Positions 25,151-33,451 of a DNA stretch of 33,451 nt are shown piece after piece; the first letter of the stretch is position 1; each line of letters begins with the position of its first letter. The translations under genes and the position numbers were made by a program. The notes beneath the pieces were generated by a model that saw only the letters and a list, made by a program, of their open reading frames with translations, was not told the DNA's origin and made no database searches. The stretch is from Alterirhizorhabdus solaris (GTDB taxonomy: Bacteria > Pseudomonadota > Alphaproteobacteria > Sphingomonadales > Sphingomonadaceae): contig NZ_VNIM01000041.1 in the NCBI RefSeq assembly GCF_007785815.1, forward strand, positions 1-33,451, given 5' to 3'.

Positions 25151-26623
25151 ATGTCCGCCGAAATCGAGACCGAACTGAAGCTGTCCGCCACGCCGGAGGC
25201 GATCGCGACGCTGCTGGCGGACGCGACCGCCTTCGGCGACGGCGCGACGAAGACGAGGCAGGTCTCGACCTATTTCGACACCGACGCGCTGGCGCTGCAC
25301 GAGGCCGGACTGTCGCTGCGGGTGCGCCGCATCGGCGACCGGCGGGTGCAGACCGTGAAGGCGGAAAGCGCCACCGCCGCCAGCCTGTTCGCCCGCGAGG
25401 AAGCCGAGCGCGACGTGACCGGCGACGAACCGGAACTGGGCAGCGGCACGATCCCGCTCGCCCCCGCCGAGGGCCGCTGGCCGATGCCGGTCGCGCCGGT
25501 GTTCGCGACCGAGATCGAGCGCACCAAGATCGTCCACGCAACCGACGGCAGCCGCATCGAGCTGGTCGCCGACAGCGGCCGGGTGGTGGCGGGCGGGCGC
25601 GAGGAGGCGATCAGCGAGATCGAGCTGGAACTGCTCGACGGCGATCGCCGCGCGCTGTTCGCCCTCGCCCGCCGGCTGGCGAAGCTGGCGCCGCTGCGGC
25701 TGGGCGTGCGCAGCAAATCCGAACGCGGTTACGGCCTGCTGGCGGACCGGCGCGGTAAATCGGACAAGGCGGAGCCGGTGCGGCTGGGTGACGACATGGA
25801 CGCCGCCACCGCGTTCGAGGCGATCGCCGGCGCGTGCTTGCGCCATTTCCGGCTGAACGAGGACCGCCTGCTCGATACCGGCCGGGCCGAGCCGCTGCAT
25901 CAGGCGCGGGTGGCGCTGCGGCGCCTGCGATCCGCCCTGACCATCTTCGGCGACATGCTCGCCGGCCCGGAGCGGGACCGGCTGCGCGACGAGCTGCGCT
26001 GGATCTCCTCGCTGCTCGGCGAGGTGCGCAACATCGACGTGCTGATCCCGCAGATCGACCATGCCCCGACCGTGACGCTGCTCGACGAGGCGCGCGTGCG
26101 GGCGCTGGCCGAGGTGCGGGACGCGCTCGAGTCCACCCGGATGCGCACGCTGATCCTCGACCTGCTCGAATGGATCACCGTGGGCGAATGGCGCGACGAC
26201 GAGGATCGCGCGGCTCTGCGCGAGACGCCCGCGCGGATCTACGCGCACGATGTGCTCGACGGTCTGCGCCGGCGGCTGAAACGACGCGGCCGCCAGCTCG
26301 GCAAGCAGACCGAGGAGCAGCGTCACGCCGTCCGCATCACCGGCAAGAAGCTGCGTTATGCCGGCGAGTTCTTCGCCAGCCTGTTCCCCGGCAAGAAGGC
26401 CGCGCGGCGTCGCGACGGCTTCCTCGGCGCGATCGAGGAGTTGCAGACGGCGCTGGGCGAACTGAACGATCTGGCCAGCGGGCGCGAACTGCTCGCCCGG
26501 CTCGGCATCGCCGATGGCGAGACGCTGCTGCGCGAGGGCAAGCGCAAGGAAACGAAGAAGCTGCTCGCCGATGCCGAGGCCGCCTATGACGCGATCGTCG
26601 ACGGCAAGCGTTTCTGGCGATGA
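25151..26623 (+). CDS. CYTH-CHAD domain protein
   Basis: 490 residues, cytosolic. The N-terminal CYTH domain (about 1-195) has the ExExK signature in EIETELKL (Glu6, Glu8, Lys10) and further basic/acidic strands such as LSLRVRRIGDRRVQTVKAE and EIELELLDGD. The CHAD domain (about 215-480) is helical with conserved His/Arg lines: LHQARVALRRLRSALTIF and QRHAVRITGKKLRYAGEFFASLF. CYTH enzymes act on triphosphates with metal ions, and CHAD domains bind inorganic polyphosphate, so a polyphosphate-linked role is likely; this architecture is known but its physiological job is not settled. GGGAG precedes the ATG. It is followed after 10 nt by a ParA-like ATPase. Confidence 0.93.
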   Translation: MSAEIETELKLSATPEAIATLLADATAFGDGATKTRQVSTYFDTDALALHEAGLSLRVRRIGDRRVQTVKAESATAASLFAREEAERDVTGDEPELGSGTIPLAPAEGRWPMPVAPVFATEIERTKIVHATDGSRIELVADSGRVVAGGREEAISEIELELLDGDRRALFALARRLAKLAPLRLGVRSKSERGYGLLADRRGKSDKAEPVRLGDDMDAATAFEAIAGACLRHFRLNEDRLLDTGRAEPLHQARVALRRLRSALTIFGDMLAGPERDRLRDELRWISSLLGEVRNIDVLIPQIDHAPTVTLLDEARVRALAEVRDALESTRMRTLILDLLEWITVGEWRDDEDRAALRETPARIYAHDVLDGLRRRLKRRGRQLGKQTEEQRHAVRITGKKLRYAGEFFASLFPGKKAARRRDGFLGAIEELQTALGELNDLASGRELLARLGIADGETLLREGKRKETKKLLADAEAAYDAIVDGKRFWR

Positions 26624-26633
26624 GGGCATCCGC

Positions 26634-27359
26634 ATGGCGGTGATCGCGATCTACAGCATGAAAGGCGGCGTGGGGAAAACCACGCTGGCGGTGAACCTGG
26701 CCTGGGCCTCGGCCGCACTCTCCAGGCGGCGGACGTTGCTGTGGGATCTCGACGCGCAGGCCGCCTCCAGCTTCATCCTCGCCGATGGCCGACGCGCGCG
26801 GGACGAGGCGCGCGCCGTGCTGGAACGCGACGTGGCGCCCGCCGACGTGATCGTGCCGAGCGCCATCCCGTTGCTGGACGTGCTGCCGGCCGATGCCTCG
26901 CTGCGGGCGCTGGACAGCGTGTTCGACGGGATCGACCGCAAGAAGCGGCTGATGAAGCTGGCCGGCGATCTGGCGCGGCATTACGATCATGTGATCCTCG
27001 ATTGCCCGCCGGGCCTGGGCACCGCGAGCGAACAGGTGATCCGGGGCGCGGACCTGATCCTGCTGCCGATGATCCCGTCGCTGCTCTCGCGCCGCGCCTA
27101 TGCCGAGGTGCGCGATCACCTCGACCGGCATCACAAGGGCGGACCGCCGATCTTCCCGGTGTTCAACCTCGTCGATCGCCGCCGCTCCGCCCATCGCACG
27201 GCGATGGAGGCGGATCCGGGCTGCCCGGCGATCCCGATGGCGAGCGCGGTGGAAGAGATGGCCGAACGCCGCGCCCCCCTTGGCGTCTATGCGCCGCGAT
27301 CCCCGGCGGCGCTGGCGGTGGCGAAGCTGTGGACGGCGATCGAGCGGAAGCTGGCCTGA
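26634..27359 (+). CDS. Orphan ParA/MinD-type ATPase
   Basis: 241 residues from ATG 26634, with GAGGG about 7 nt upstream. The deviant Walker A is KGGVGKTT (Lys10 and Lys15), followed by switch I DLDAQAASSF and Walker B-like VILDCPPGLG. It is shorter than chromosomal ParA and has no N-terminal helix-turn-helix, and no parB or centromere-like repeats lie next to it. Orphan ParA proteins position cargo such as chemoreceptor arrays, carboxysomes or other assemblies on the nucleoid. Being 10 nt after a polyphosphate-type CHAD protein raises the idea that it positions polyphosphate granules, which is inference. Confidence 0.88.
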   Translation: MAVIAIYSMKGGVGKTTLAVNLAWASAALSRRRTLLWDLDAQAASSFILADGRRARDEARAVLERDVAPADVIVPSAIPLLDVLPADASLRALDSVFDGIDRKKRLMKLAGDLARHYDHVILDCPPGLGTASEQVIRGADLILLPMIPSLLSRRAYAEVRDHLDRHHKGGPPIFPVFNLVDRRRSAHRTAMEADPGCPAIPMASAVEEMAERRAPLGVYAPRSPAALAVAKLWTAIERKLA

Positions 27360-27377
27360 CGCGCTTCCCTGGCGCGT
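27359..27377. terminator. Short hairpin between convergent parA-like gene and murA
   Basis: ACGCGC and GCGCGT pair perfectly around 7 nt and are followed by TTTC on the plus strand. It occupies the whole 19-nt gap between the two stops. A short bidirectional terminator is possible. Confidence 0.4.
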
Positions 27378-27378
27378 T

Positions 27379-28659
27379 TCAATCCGACGCGCGCTCGATA
27401 TCGGCGCCGACGCCCGAGAGCTTTTCCTCAAGCCGCTCATAGCCGCGATCGAGGTGATAGACGCGGTGGACCTGAGTCTCCCCCTGCGCGGCCAGCCCGG
27501 CGAGGACGAGACTCATCGAGGCGCGCAGATCGGTCGCCATCACTTCGGCGCCGACGAGCTCACCGACGCCGCGCACCACAGCCGTGCGGCCACGCACCTG
27601 CACGTCGGCGCCCATGCGGATCAGCTCGGGCACGTGCATGTAGCGATTCTCGAAGATCGTCTCGGTGAACACGCTGGCACCATCCGCCAGCGCGACCATC
27701 GCCATGAACTGTGCCTGCATGTCGGTGGGAAAGGCCGGGAACGGTGCGGTGGCGAGCGTGAGCGGGCGCAGCCGCCTGTCCGCCGCGATGCGGATGCCGG
27801 TCTCGCTGACGGTCACCGAGACGCCCGCTTCCGTCAGACCGGCGAGGATCGCGGTCATGTCGTCGGCCCGCGCCCCGGCCAGTTCGATCTCGCCGCCGGT
27901 GATCGCGGCGGCGCAGGCATAGCTGCCGGCCTCGATCCGGTCGGGCATCACCGCATAGGTGGCGCCGTGCAGCCGGTCGCGGCCGTGCACGACGAGCCGC
28001 TCCGTGCCGATACCGTCGATCGCCGCGCCCATCGCGACGAGGCACTGGGCCAGGTCGGCGATCTCCGGCTCGCGCGCGGCATTGTCGATGATCGTCTCGC
28101 CCCGGGCCAGCACCGCCGCCATCAGCGCATTCTCGGTCGCGCCGACGGAAACCACCGGAAAAACGATCCGCCCGCCCTTTAGGCCACCATCCGGGGCGAT
28201 CGCGCGGACATAGCCGGCGGCGACCTCGATCCGCGCACCGAGCGCCTCCAGTGCCTTCAGGTGAAGATCGATCGGGCGATTGCCGATCGCGCAGCCGCCG
28301 GGCAGCGACACCGTCGCCTCACCGGCCCGCGCCACGAGCGGGCCGAGGACGAGGATGGAGGCGCGCATCTTGCGGACGATATCATAGGGCGCGACGGTGG
28401 AGGCGATCCGCTCCGCATCCAGCGTCATCTCGCGGGCGAAATCCTCGCCGGGCGCGCGCTTCACCGTCGTGGAGACGCCAAGCTCATTGAGCAGGTGGCC
28501 GAAGCTGTCGACATCGGCGAGGCGCGGCAGATTGCCGAGCGTCAGCGCCCCGTCCGTGAGCAGGGCGCAGGGCAGCAGCGTGAGTGCCGCGTTCTTCGCG
28601 CCGGAGATGGGGAGGCGGCCGGAGAGGCGCTTGCCGCCCCTGATGATGATCTTGTCCAT
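27379..28659 (-). CDS. murA: UDP-N-acetylglucosamine 1-carboxyvinyltransferase
   Basis: 426 residues, the usual length. MurA transfers enolpyruvate from PEP to UDP-GlcNAc, the first committed step of peptidoglycan synthesis in the cytosol. Conserved points are the Lys22-Asn23 pair in ISGAKNAAL, the active-site loop with Cys123 in [13 protein letters not shown] (the fosfomycin target cysteine, not the resistant Asp form), and [17 protein letters not shown] near residue 230. It is 55 nt downstream of clpS on the same strand and converges on the ParA-like gene. Confidence 0.97.
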   Translation of the reverse strand: MDKIIIRGGKRLSGRLPISGAKNAALTLLPCALLTDGALTLGNLPRLADVDSFGHLLNELGVSTTVKRAPGEDFAREMTLDAERIASTVAPYDIVRKMRASILVLGPLVARAGEATVSLPGGCAIGNRPIDLHLKALEALGARIEVAAGYVRAIAPDGGLKGGRIVFPVVSVGATENALMAAVLARGETIIDNAAREPEIADLAQCLVAMGAAIDGIGTERLVVHGRDRLHGATYAVMPDRIEAGSYACAAAITGGEIELAGARADDMTAILAGLTEAGVSVTVSETGIRIAADRRLRPLTLATAPFPAFPTDMQAQFMAMVALADGASVFTETIFENRYMHVPELIRMGADVQVRGRTAVVRGVGELVGAEVMATDLRASMSLVLAGLAAQGETQVHRVYHLDRGYERLEEKLSGVGADIERASD

Positions 28660-28714
28660 TGGCAGCCGCTTCTATCGGCTCCACGCCAGCGCGCAACCCA
28701 CGCCGGGTCCGGCC

Positions 28715-29068
28715 TCAGGCCTTCTCCAGCGTGCATTGCAGCGGATGCTGGTTCTGCCGGGCGAAATCGGTCACCTGCCCCACCTTGGTTTCGGCCACCT
28801 CGTAGCTGAACACGCCGCACACGCCGACGCCTTTCTGGTGGACATGCAGCATCACCCGCGTGGCATCCTCGATGCTCATGCGGAAGAACCGCTGGAGGCA
28901 CAGGACGACGAACTCCATCGGGGTGTAGTCGTCATTGAGCATCAGCACCTTGTAGGGCTGCGGCTTCTTGGTCTTGGTACGCGTGCGGGTGGCGACGCCG
29001 AGGCCGTTCTGACCATCGTCGGCGTCCTTGCGCCCCGCCATCGCAATCTCGGGATAGGCCGCGGCCAT
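28715..29068 (-). CDS. clpS: ATP-dependent Clp protease adaptor
   Basis: 117 residues. ClpS binds the ClpA N-domain and delivers N-degron substrates to ClpAP. Core motifs: [25 protein letters not shown] (the NDDYTPM substrate pocket), [27 protein letters not shown] and the end [13 protein letters not shown] basic linker ([10 protein letters not shown]) precedes the core. ATG 29068 has AGGAG about 12 nt upstream; ATG 29041 (protein MAGRKDADD) is an alternative, giving 108 residues. clpA is not in the window; murA follows. Confidence 0.94.
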   Translation of the reverse strand: MAAAYPEIAMAGRKDADDGQNGLGVATRTRTKTKKPQPYKVLMLNDDYTPMEFVVLCLQRFFRMSIEDATRVMLHVHQKGVGVCGVFSYEVAETKVGQVTDFARQNQHPLQCTLEKA

Positions 29069-29140
29069 CGTGCTGCTCGTCTCCTGGAGGTTCGGGGAGA
29101 ATATGGCATCCGGGCGGCCAACGGCAAGGTCCGACGCAAA

Positions 29141-29208
29141 CGGCCGCCCCCTTTCGGAGGCGGCCGCCGGTCGTCTGGCTTGACGGGCACCCATCGGGGC
29201 GCCCGTCA
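29141..29208 (-). terminator. Tandem hairpins terminating phaP
   Basis: Two strong stems follow the phaP stop on the minus strand. The first, 29181-29192 with 29197-29208, has 12-bp arms (one G-T pair) around a 4-nt loop. The second, 29141-29151 with 29156-29166, has 11-bp arms (one mismatch) around a GAAA tetraloop and is followed by TTTG. They isolate phaP from clpS. Confidence 0.7.
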
Positions 29209-29213
29209 GATAA

Positions 29214-30089
29214 TCAGAGCGCGGGAACCTTGAGCTTCTCGGCGGCAACCGCATAACGGTTGGAGAGCGGCTGCGCGACTTCGCCGGCCAGCTTGACGAA
29301 GGCTTCGCTCAGCTTGGAGGCTTCGGCGACGGCGGCGTCGAACGAGGACTTGGCGAACTCGCTCTGAAGCTGGAACAGCTCGGTCGGGCTCTTCACGCCG
29401 GCGAGGCTCTTGAACAGCGCAGTCGTGCTCTCGAAGTTCTTCTTGCTGAACTCGGTCGCTTCCTGAACGAGGCTCTCGGCGCCCTTGGCGACGATCTTGC
29501 TCGACGCGACGATCGCCTCGACGTTGCCCTTGGTCAGCTCGGTCATCTCTTCGCTGAACTTCGCGCCCTTCTCCATCGCGCTCTTCGCACGATCGTTCAT
29601 GCCACCGAATGCGGCCTGGACCTTCTCGGCGGCGGCGGCGGGATTGGTGGCGGCGTCGAACGAGGTAGCCATGTTGAATATTCCTCTTGTGAAAGCCGGG
29701 GTCGGCACGGGCGCCGCGACCGGAACGGGTTTTGACGGAGCAACGGTATCGGACTTTGCGGAGGCGACTGCGACCGGCTCCGGCTGTGGCGCGGCAACCC
29801 GTTCGGGCACCACGGGCACGTCTGCCACGGCGGGAGCCGGGGCGGGCGTGGGTTCGACGGCGGGCAGCGCCGACGGCTCGACCGGCACGGATGTGTCGGC
29901 GGATTTGATCTCGATCGCGGTGACCGACGGTGGCGTCGGCAACGGCCGCGCCTTTTCAGGCGGCTTGGCGGCGGGCCGCATCTTCATCAGCGGCGCCGCG
30001 GGTACAGACTTGGCAGCCGGTACGATCGCCGGCTTGTTCGCGGGCTTGGCGGTTTTGCTTCCGCCCTTGCCATCTTTCGGCTCGTTCAT
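29214..30089 (-). CDS. phaP: Phasin with long Pro/Ala-rich N-terminal extension
   Basis: 291 residues from ATG 30089, which has GAGGG about 6 nt upstream. The phasin domain is the last ~150 residues (from [30 protein letters not shown]), an amphipathic helical bundle with the typical [22 protein letters not shown] and [20 protein letters not shown] stretches. Phasins coat polyhydroxyalkanoate granules. Residues 1-139 are low-complexity Pro/Ala/Val/Lys, beginning [19 protein letters not shown]. Residue Met140 (codon at 29672-29670) has its own good AGAGGAA site about 8-10 nt upstream in an AT-rich patch, so a short phasin of 152 residues may also be made. phaC lies upstream on the same strand; a bracketed promoter sits in the gap. 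Confidence 0.9.
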   Translation of the reverse strand: MNEPKDGKGGSKTAKPANKPAIVPAAKSVPAAPLMKMRPAAKPPEKARPLPTPPSVTAIEIKSADTSVPVEPSALPAVEPTPAPAPAVADVPVVPERVAAPQPEPVAVASAKSDTVAPSKPVPVAAPVPTPAFTRGIFNMATSFDAATNPAAAAEKVQAAFGGMNDRAKSAMEKGAKFSEEMTELTKGNVEAIVASSKIVAKGAESLVQEATEFSKKNFESTTALFKSLAGVKSPTELFQLQSEFAKSSFDAAVAEASKLSEAFVKLAGEVAQPLSNRYAVAAEKLKVPAL

Positions 30090-30101
30090 GTCAGCCCTCA
30101 T

Positions 30102-30169
30102 CCGATGTTGCGTTGCACAATAATCGAGCCGACCGATCGTGGCAAGTCTGTTGTGCGTCGCAACATCGG
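30102..30169 (-). promoter_or_regulatory. Paired inverted operator for phaP (PhaR-like sites)
   Basis: CCGATGTTGCGTTGCACAA (30102-30120) and TTGTGCGTCGCAACATCGG (30151-30169) are 19-bp inverted arms matching at 17 positions, 30 nt apart. Each arm holds TGC-N3-GCA (TGCGTTGCA at 30109-30117, TGCGTCGCA at 30154-30162), centres 45 bp apart. TGC-rich sites of this kind are reported for PhaR, the repressor of phasin genes in Paracoccus and Rhodobacter. The arms flank the promoter. Confidence 0.75.
30117..30145 (-). promoter_or_regulatory. phaP: phaP promoter (sigma-70 type)
   Basis: On the minus strand, -35 TTGCCA (30145-30140, 5 of 6 to consensus) and -10 TATTGT (30122-30117, 4 of 6) are exactly 17 bp apart. 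The -10 box overlaps the downstream operator arm and the -35 box lies just inside the upstream arm, an arrangement suited to repression. Confidence 0.72.
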
Positions 30170-30203
30170 GGCCGTGCTCAGTATGTCCCGCCTAAGGCAC
30201 GGT

Positions 30204-31991
30204 TCATCGTGACCTTACGTAACGGCCGGGCGCATCCTCAATGATCGCACGATTACCGCCGCCGGGGATTCGCGCTTCGGCAACATCGACCTTCGTCGGG
30301 GACAGTCCGTCGATCCACTCGATCCAGTCCGGCCACCAGCTTCCCTTGTGCTCGACCGCACCGGCGACAAACTCTTCAAGTGAATCCACCTTCGAGTCGT
30401 TCCGCCAATATTGATACTTCTTGCTCGACGGCGGGTTCACCACCCCGGCGATATGGCCGGACCCGGCGAGCACGAAGCGGTTCGGGCCCCTGAAATGCTC
30501 GGTCATCTTCCACACGCTTTCCGCAGGCGCGATATGATCCTCGCGGCCGGCCTGGATGTAGGAGGGGGTCTCGACCAGGGTGAGATCGATCGGCGTGCCG
30601 TTGATCGAGATCGCGCCCGGCTTGACCAGCTTGTTGTCGCGGTAGAGATCCTTGAGATACGCCTTGTGCCATTTCAGCGGCAGGTTCGTCGTGTCACTGT
30701 TCCAGTGAAGCATGTCGAACGGCGGATAATCCTGCCCGAGCAGATAGTTGTTGACGACGTAGTTCCAGATCAGGTCACGCCCGCGCAGCAGGTTGAAGGT
30801 CATCGCCATGTAGCGGCCGTCGAGGTAGCCGCTGTCGCCGGCGACGTGATCGATCATCTTCATCTGCTCGTCGTCGATGAACACCGACAGTTCACCGGCG
30901 CGGCTGAAATCGACCTGCGCCGTGAAGAAGGTGGCGCTGGCCACCCGGTCCGCCTCCCCGCGCGCCGCCAGATAGGCGAGCAACGCGGCGAGGTTGGTGC
31001 CCGCCACGCAATAGCCGATCGTGTGGACCGATTCGACGGCCAGCAGGTCGCGCACCGTGTCGATCGCATCCAGCTGGCCGCGCAGGACATAGTCCTCCAT
31101 CGTCGTCTCGATCATGCTCGCATCGGCCGATTTCCACGAGACGATGAACACCGTCAGCCCCTGTTCCACCGCCCAGCGAATGAAGCTCTTCTGCGGGTTG
31201 AGGTCGAGGATGTAGAAGCGGTTGATCCACGGCGGGAAGATCACGAGCGGGGTGGCCAGCACCTTCCCCGTGGTCGGCGTGTACTGGATCAGCTGGTACA
31301 GCGCGGTTTCGTGGATCACCTTGCCGGGCGTGGCGGCCACGTTGCGGCCGACCTCGAAGTCGCTCGAATCGGTCTGCGTCAGCTGCCCCTTCTTCAGGTC
31401 GGCAAGCATGTGCTCCAGCCCCTTGAGCAGGTTGGCGCCGCGCGTCTCGATCGTCTTTTCGAGCACCTGAGGGTTGGTGGCGAAGAAATTCGACGGGCTC
31501 ATCGCCTCGGTGAAGGCCCGCGTGGCGAAGCGAAGCTGTTCGCGCTGACGATCGTCCACCCCCGCGAGTACATCGACGCTGCCCAGCATGTGATCGGAGA
31601 CGAGGAGGTAGCTTTGCCGGATCATGTCGAACACCGGCGAGTCGCGCCACTGCGCGGCGGAGAAGCGGCGATCCTTGTCGGCCGCCGTCACCAGCGGATG
31701 CTCCTGCGCGCCGGGCTTGGCGAAGCGTTGCCACAAGGCGACGCCATCCTGCCAGAAGTTCGCCTGCATCCGCGCCATGCCCGTCGCGTCGAACAGACCG
31801 GGCAGGTCGGCGCCGGGCGCCCTGCCCGCCTCCGCCTTCATCGTCACCTCGCTCAGCGTTTCGAGCATCAATTGCTGCGCGCGGCCGATCATCCCGGTCC
31901 AGTGCTGGAAATCCTCGAGCGAGGGTGCCGCCGCCGTGCCGCCCGCGGCTGCCTGACCGGCGCCGTCGGTCGTGCCGGGTGTCTGTGTCAT
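30204..31991 (-). CDS. phaC: Class I polyhydroxyalkanoate synthase
   Basis: 595 residues, the class I size. It polymerises (R)-3-hydroxyacyl-CoA into polyhydroxyalkanoate at the granule surface. The PhaC N-terminal domain (about 75-245) contains the conserved FNPFF-like region PSNFFATNPQVLEKTI. The catalytic core has PPWINRFYILDLNPQKSFIRW, the nucleophile Cys328 in GYCVAGT, the aspartate in SYIQAGREDHIAP and the histidine in LAGSGHIAGVVNPP. The box is GYCVAG rather than GxCxGG, a change I recall in other alphaproteobacteria. ATG 31991 is supported by AGGGGA about 7 nt upstream. A TATAGT at 32044-32039 could be its -10 box, without a clear -35. phaA and phaB are not here. Confidence 0.95.
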   Translation of the reverse strand: MTQTPGTTDGAGQAAAGGTAAAPSLEDFQHWTGMIGRAQQLMLETLSEVTMKAEAGRAPGADLPGLFDATGMARMQANFWQDGVALWQRFAKPGAQEHPLVTAADKDRRFSAAQWRDSPVFDMIRQSYLLVSDHMLGSVDVLAGVDDRQREQLRFATRAFTEAMSPSNFFATNPQVLEKTIETRGANLLKGLEHMLADLKKGQLTQTDSSDFEVGRNVAATPGKVIHETALYQLIQYTPTTGKVLATPLVIFPPWINRFYILDLNPQKSFIRWAVEQGLTVFIVSWKSADASMIETTMEDYVLRGQLDAIDTVRDLLAVESVHTIGYCVAGTNLAALLAYLAARGEADRVASATFFTAQVDFSRAGELSVFIDDEQMKMIDHVAGDSGYLDGRYMAMTFNLLRGRDLIWNYVVNNYLLGQDYPPFDMLHWNSDTTNLPLKWHKAYLKDLYRDNKLVKPGAISINGTPIDLTLVETPSYIQAGREDHIAPAESVWKMTEHFRGPNRFVLAGSGHIAGVVNPPSSKKYQYWRNDSKVDSLEEFVAGAVEHKGSWWPDWIEWIDGLSPTKVDVAEARIPGGGNRAIIEDAPGRYVRSR

Positions 31992-32110
31992 CCTCTGTCC
32001 CCTCCGGTGCTTGGCCGCTGACAATCATCCGGCCCCGGACTATAGCAGCGGCTGGCCGCGATCATGGGCGATACTCGCCACGCCGCCAAGTGAAACGACT
32101 GAGGAACGTC

Positions 32111-33319
<1,209 letters not shown>

Positions 33320-33342
33320 CCGGAGGCGGGCGCGGGGCGCGA

Positions 33343-33358
33343 GGGGCGGGCCCGCCCC
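33343..33358 (+). terminator. Perfect GC palindrome after the aminotransferase
   Basis: GGGGCGGG and CCCGCCCC are adjacent perfect inverted halves, 23 nt after the TGA. A T-poor tract follows (a CCCTTTT comes about 20 nt later), so termination is uncertain. Confidence 0.35.
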
Positions 33359-33451
33359 GACGGTTGGCCCCCCCCCTCCCTTTTACAAATATCCCAGGCC
33401 CCCAGAAAACTCCCGCGCACGCATGTGGCCTTCTTCTTGTTAAAAAAAAAA
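33359..33451. other. Ragged contig-like end
   Basis: No coding frame is seen. The stretch has homopolymer runs (nine C, several A and T runs), an abrupt drop in GC content and ends in ten A. This looks like low-quality sequence at an assembly end rather than natural DNA of this genome. Confidence 0.6.

Noticed and set aside
26634-27359. A chromosomal or plasmid partition locus
   Set aside because: There is no parB, no parS-like 16-bp palindrome and no replication gene beside the ParA-like ATPase.

Overview
The window is GC-rich chromosomal DNA that looks like a sphingomonad (Alphaproteobacteria, Sphingomonas or a close relative). This is judged from gene content, not from a database search. 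The pointers are several TonB-dependent receptors, a three-subunit proton-translocating transhydrogenase next to an aa3-type oxidase subunit IV, a PhaC/phasin pair, and heavy use of 4-nt ATGA gene overlaps. No tRNA, rRNA, CRISPR array, insertion sequence or prophage was recognised. The last ~90 bases, ending in poly-A, look like the ragged end of an assembled contig.

Layout. (1) 1-1618: end of a biotin operon (bioD-bioA), meeting a HAD phosphatase tail to tail so closely that the stop codons overlap. (2) 2442-4882: an exported L,D-transpeptidase-like protein, then a two-gene ABC-2 exporter. (3) 4883-5345: a gene-poor stretch with a candidate small membrane protein, an inverted-repeat element and a strong terminator. 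(4) 5346-8448 (minus): oxidase subunit IV, pntA1, pntA2, pntB. (5) 8600-10021: an orphan sigma-54 activator. (6) 10066-21235 (all minus): a TonB receptor, a small Arg/His-rich exported protein, a second TonB receptor, and a tightly packed six-gene organosulfur operon. Its transcription order is ssuC, ssuB, thiol dioxygenase, triple rhodanese, SsuD-like monooxygenase, substrate-binding lipoprotein, with the second TonB receptor next downstream. (7) 21522-25024: a TonB receptor translationally coupled to an exported glycerophosphodiester phosphodiesterase. (8) 25151-27359: a CYTH-CHAD protein and an orphan ParA-type ATPase. (9) 27379-29068 (minus): clpS then murA. (10) 29214-31991 (minus): phaC then phaP, with a clear operator and promoter in front of phaP. 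(11) 32111-33319: an AlaC/DapL-type aminotransferase.

The least ordinary part is the sulfur operon at 15756-21235. It joins a sulfonate-type importer and a flavin-dependent desulfonation enzyme to a thiol dioxygenase carrying the bacterial Gln-type signature and to a three-domain rhodanese with one catalytic cysteine. A plausible reading is a complete outer-membrane-to-cytosol route for scavenging an organosulfur compound, with sulfur handled as both thiol and sulfonate or sulfinate. The clearest regulatory signal is a pair of 19-bp inverted arms (30102-30120 and 30151-30169), each containing TGC-N3-GCA, bracketing a near-consensus promoter for the phasin gene. It fits repression by PhaR, which is not encoded here.
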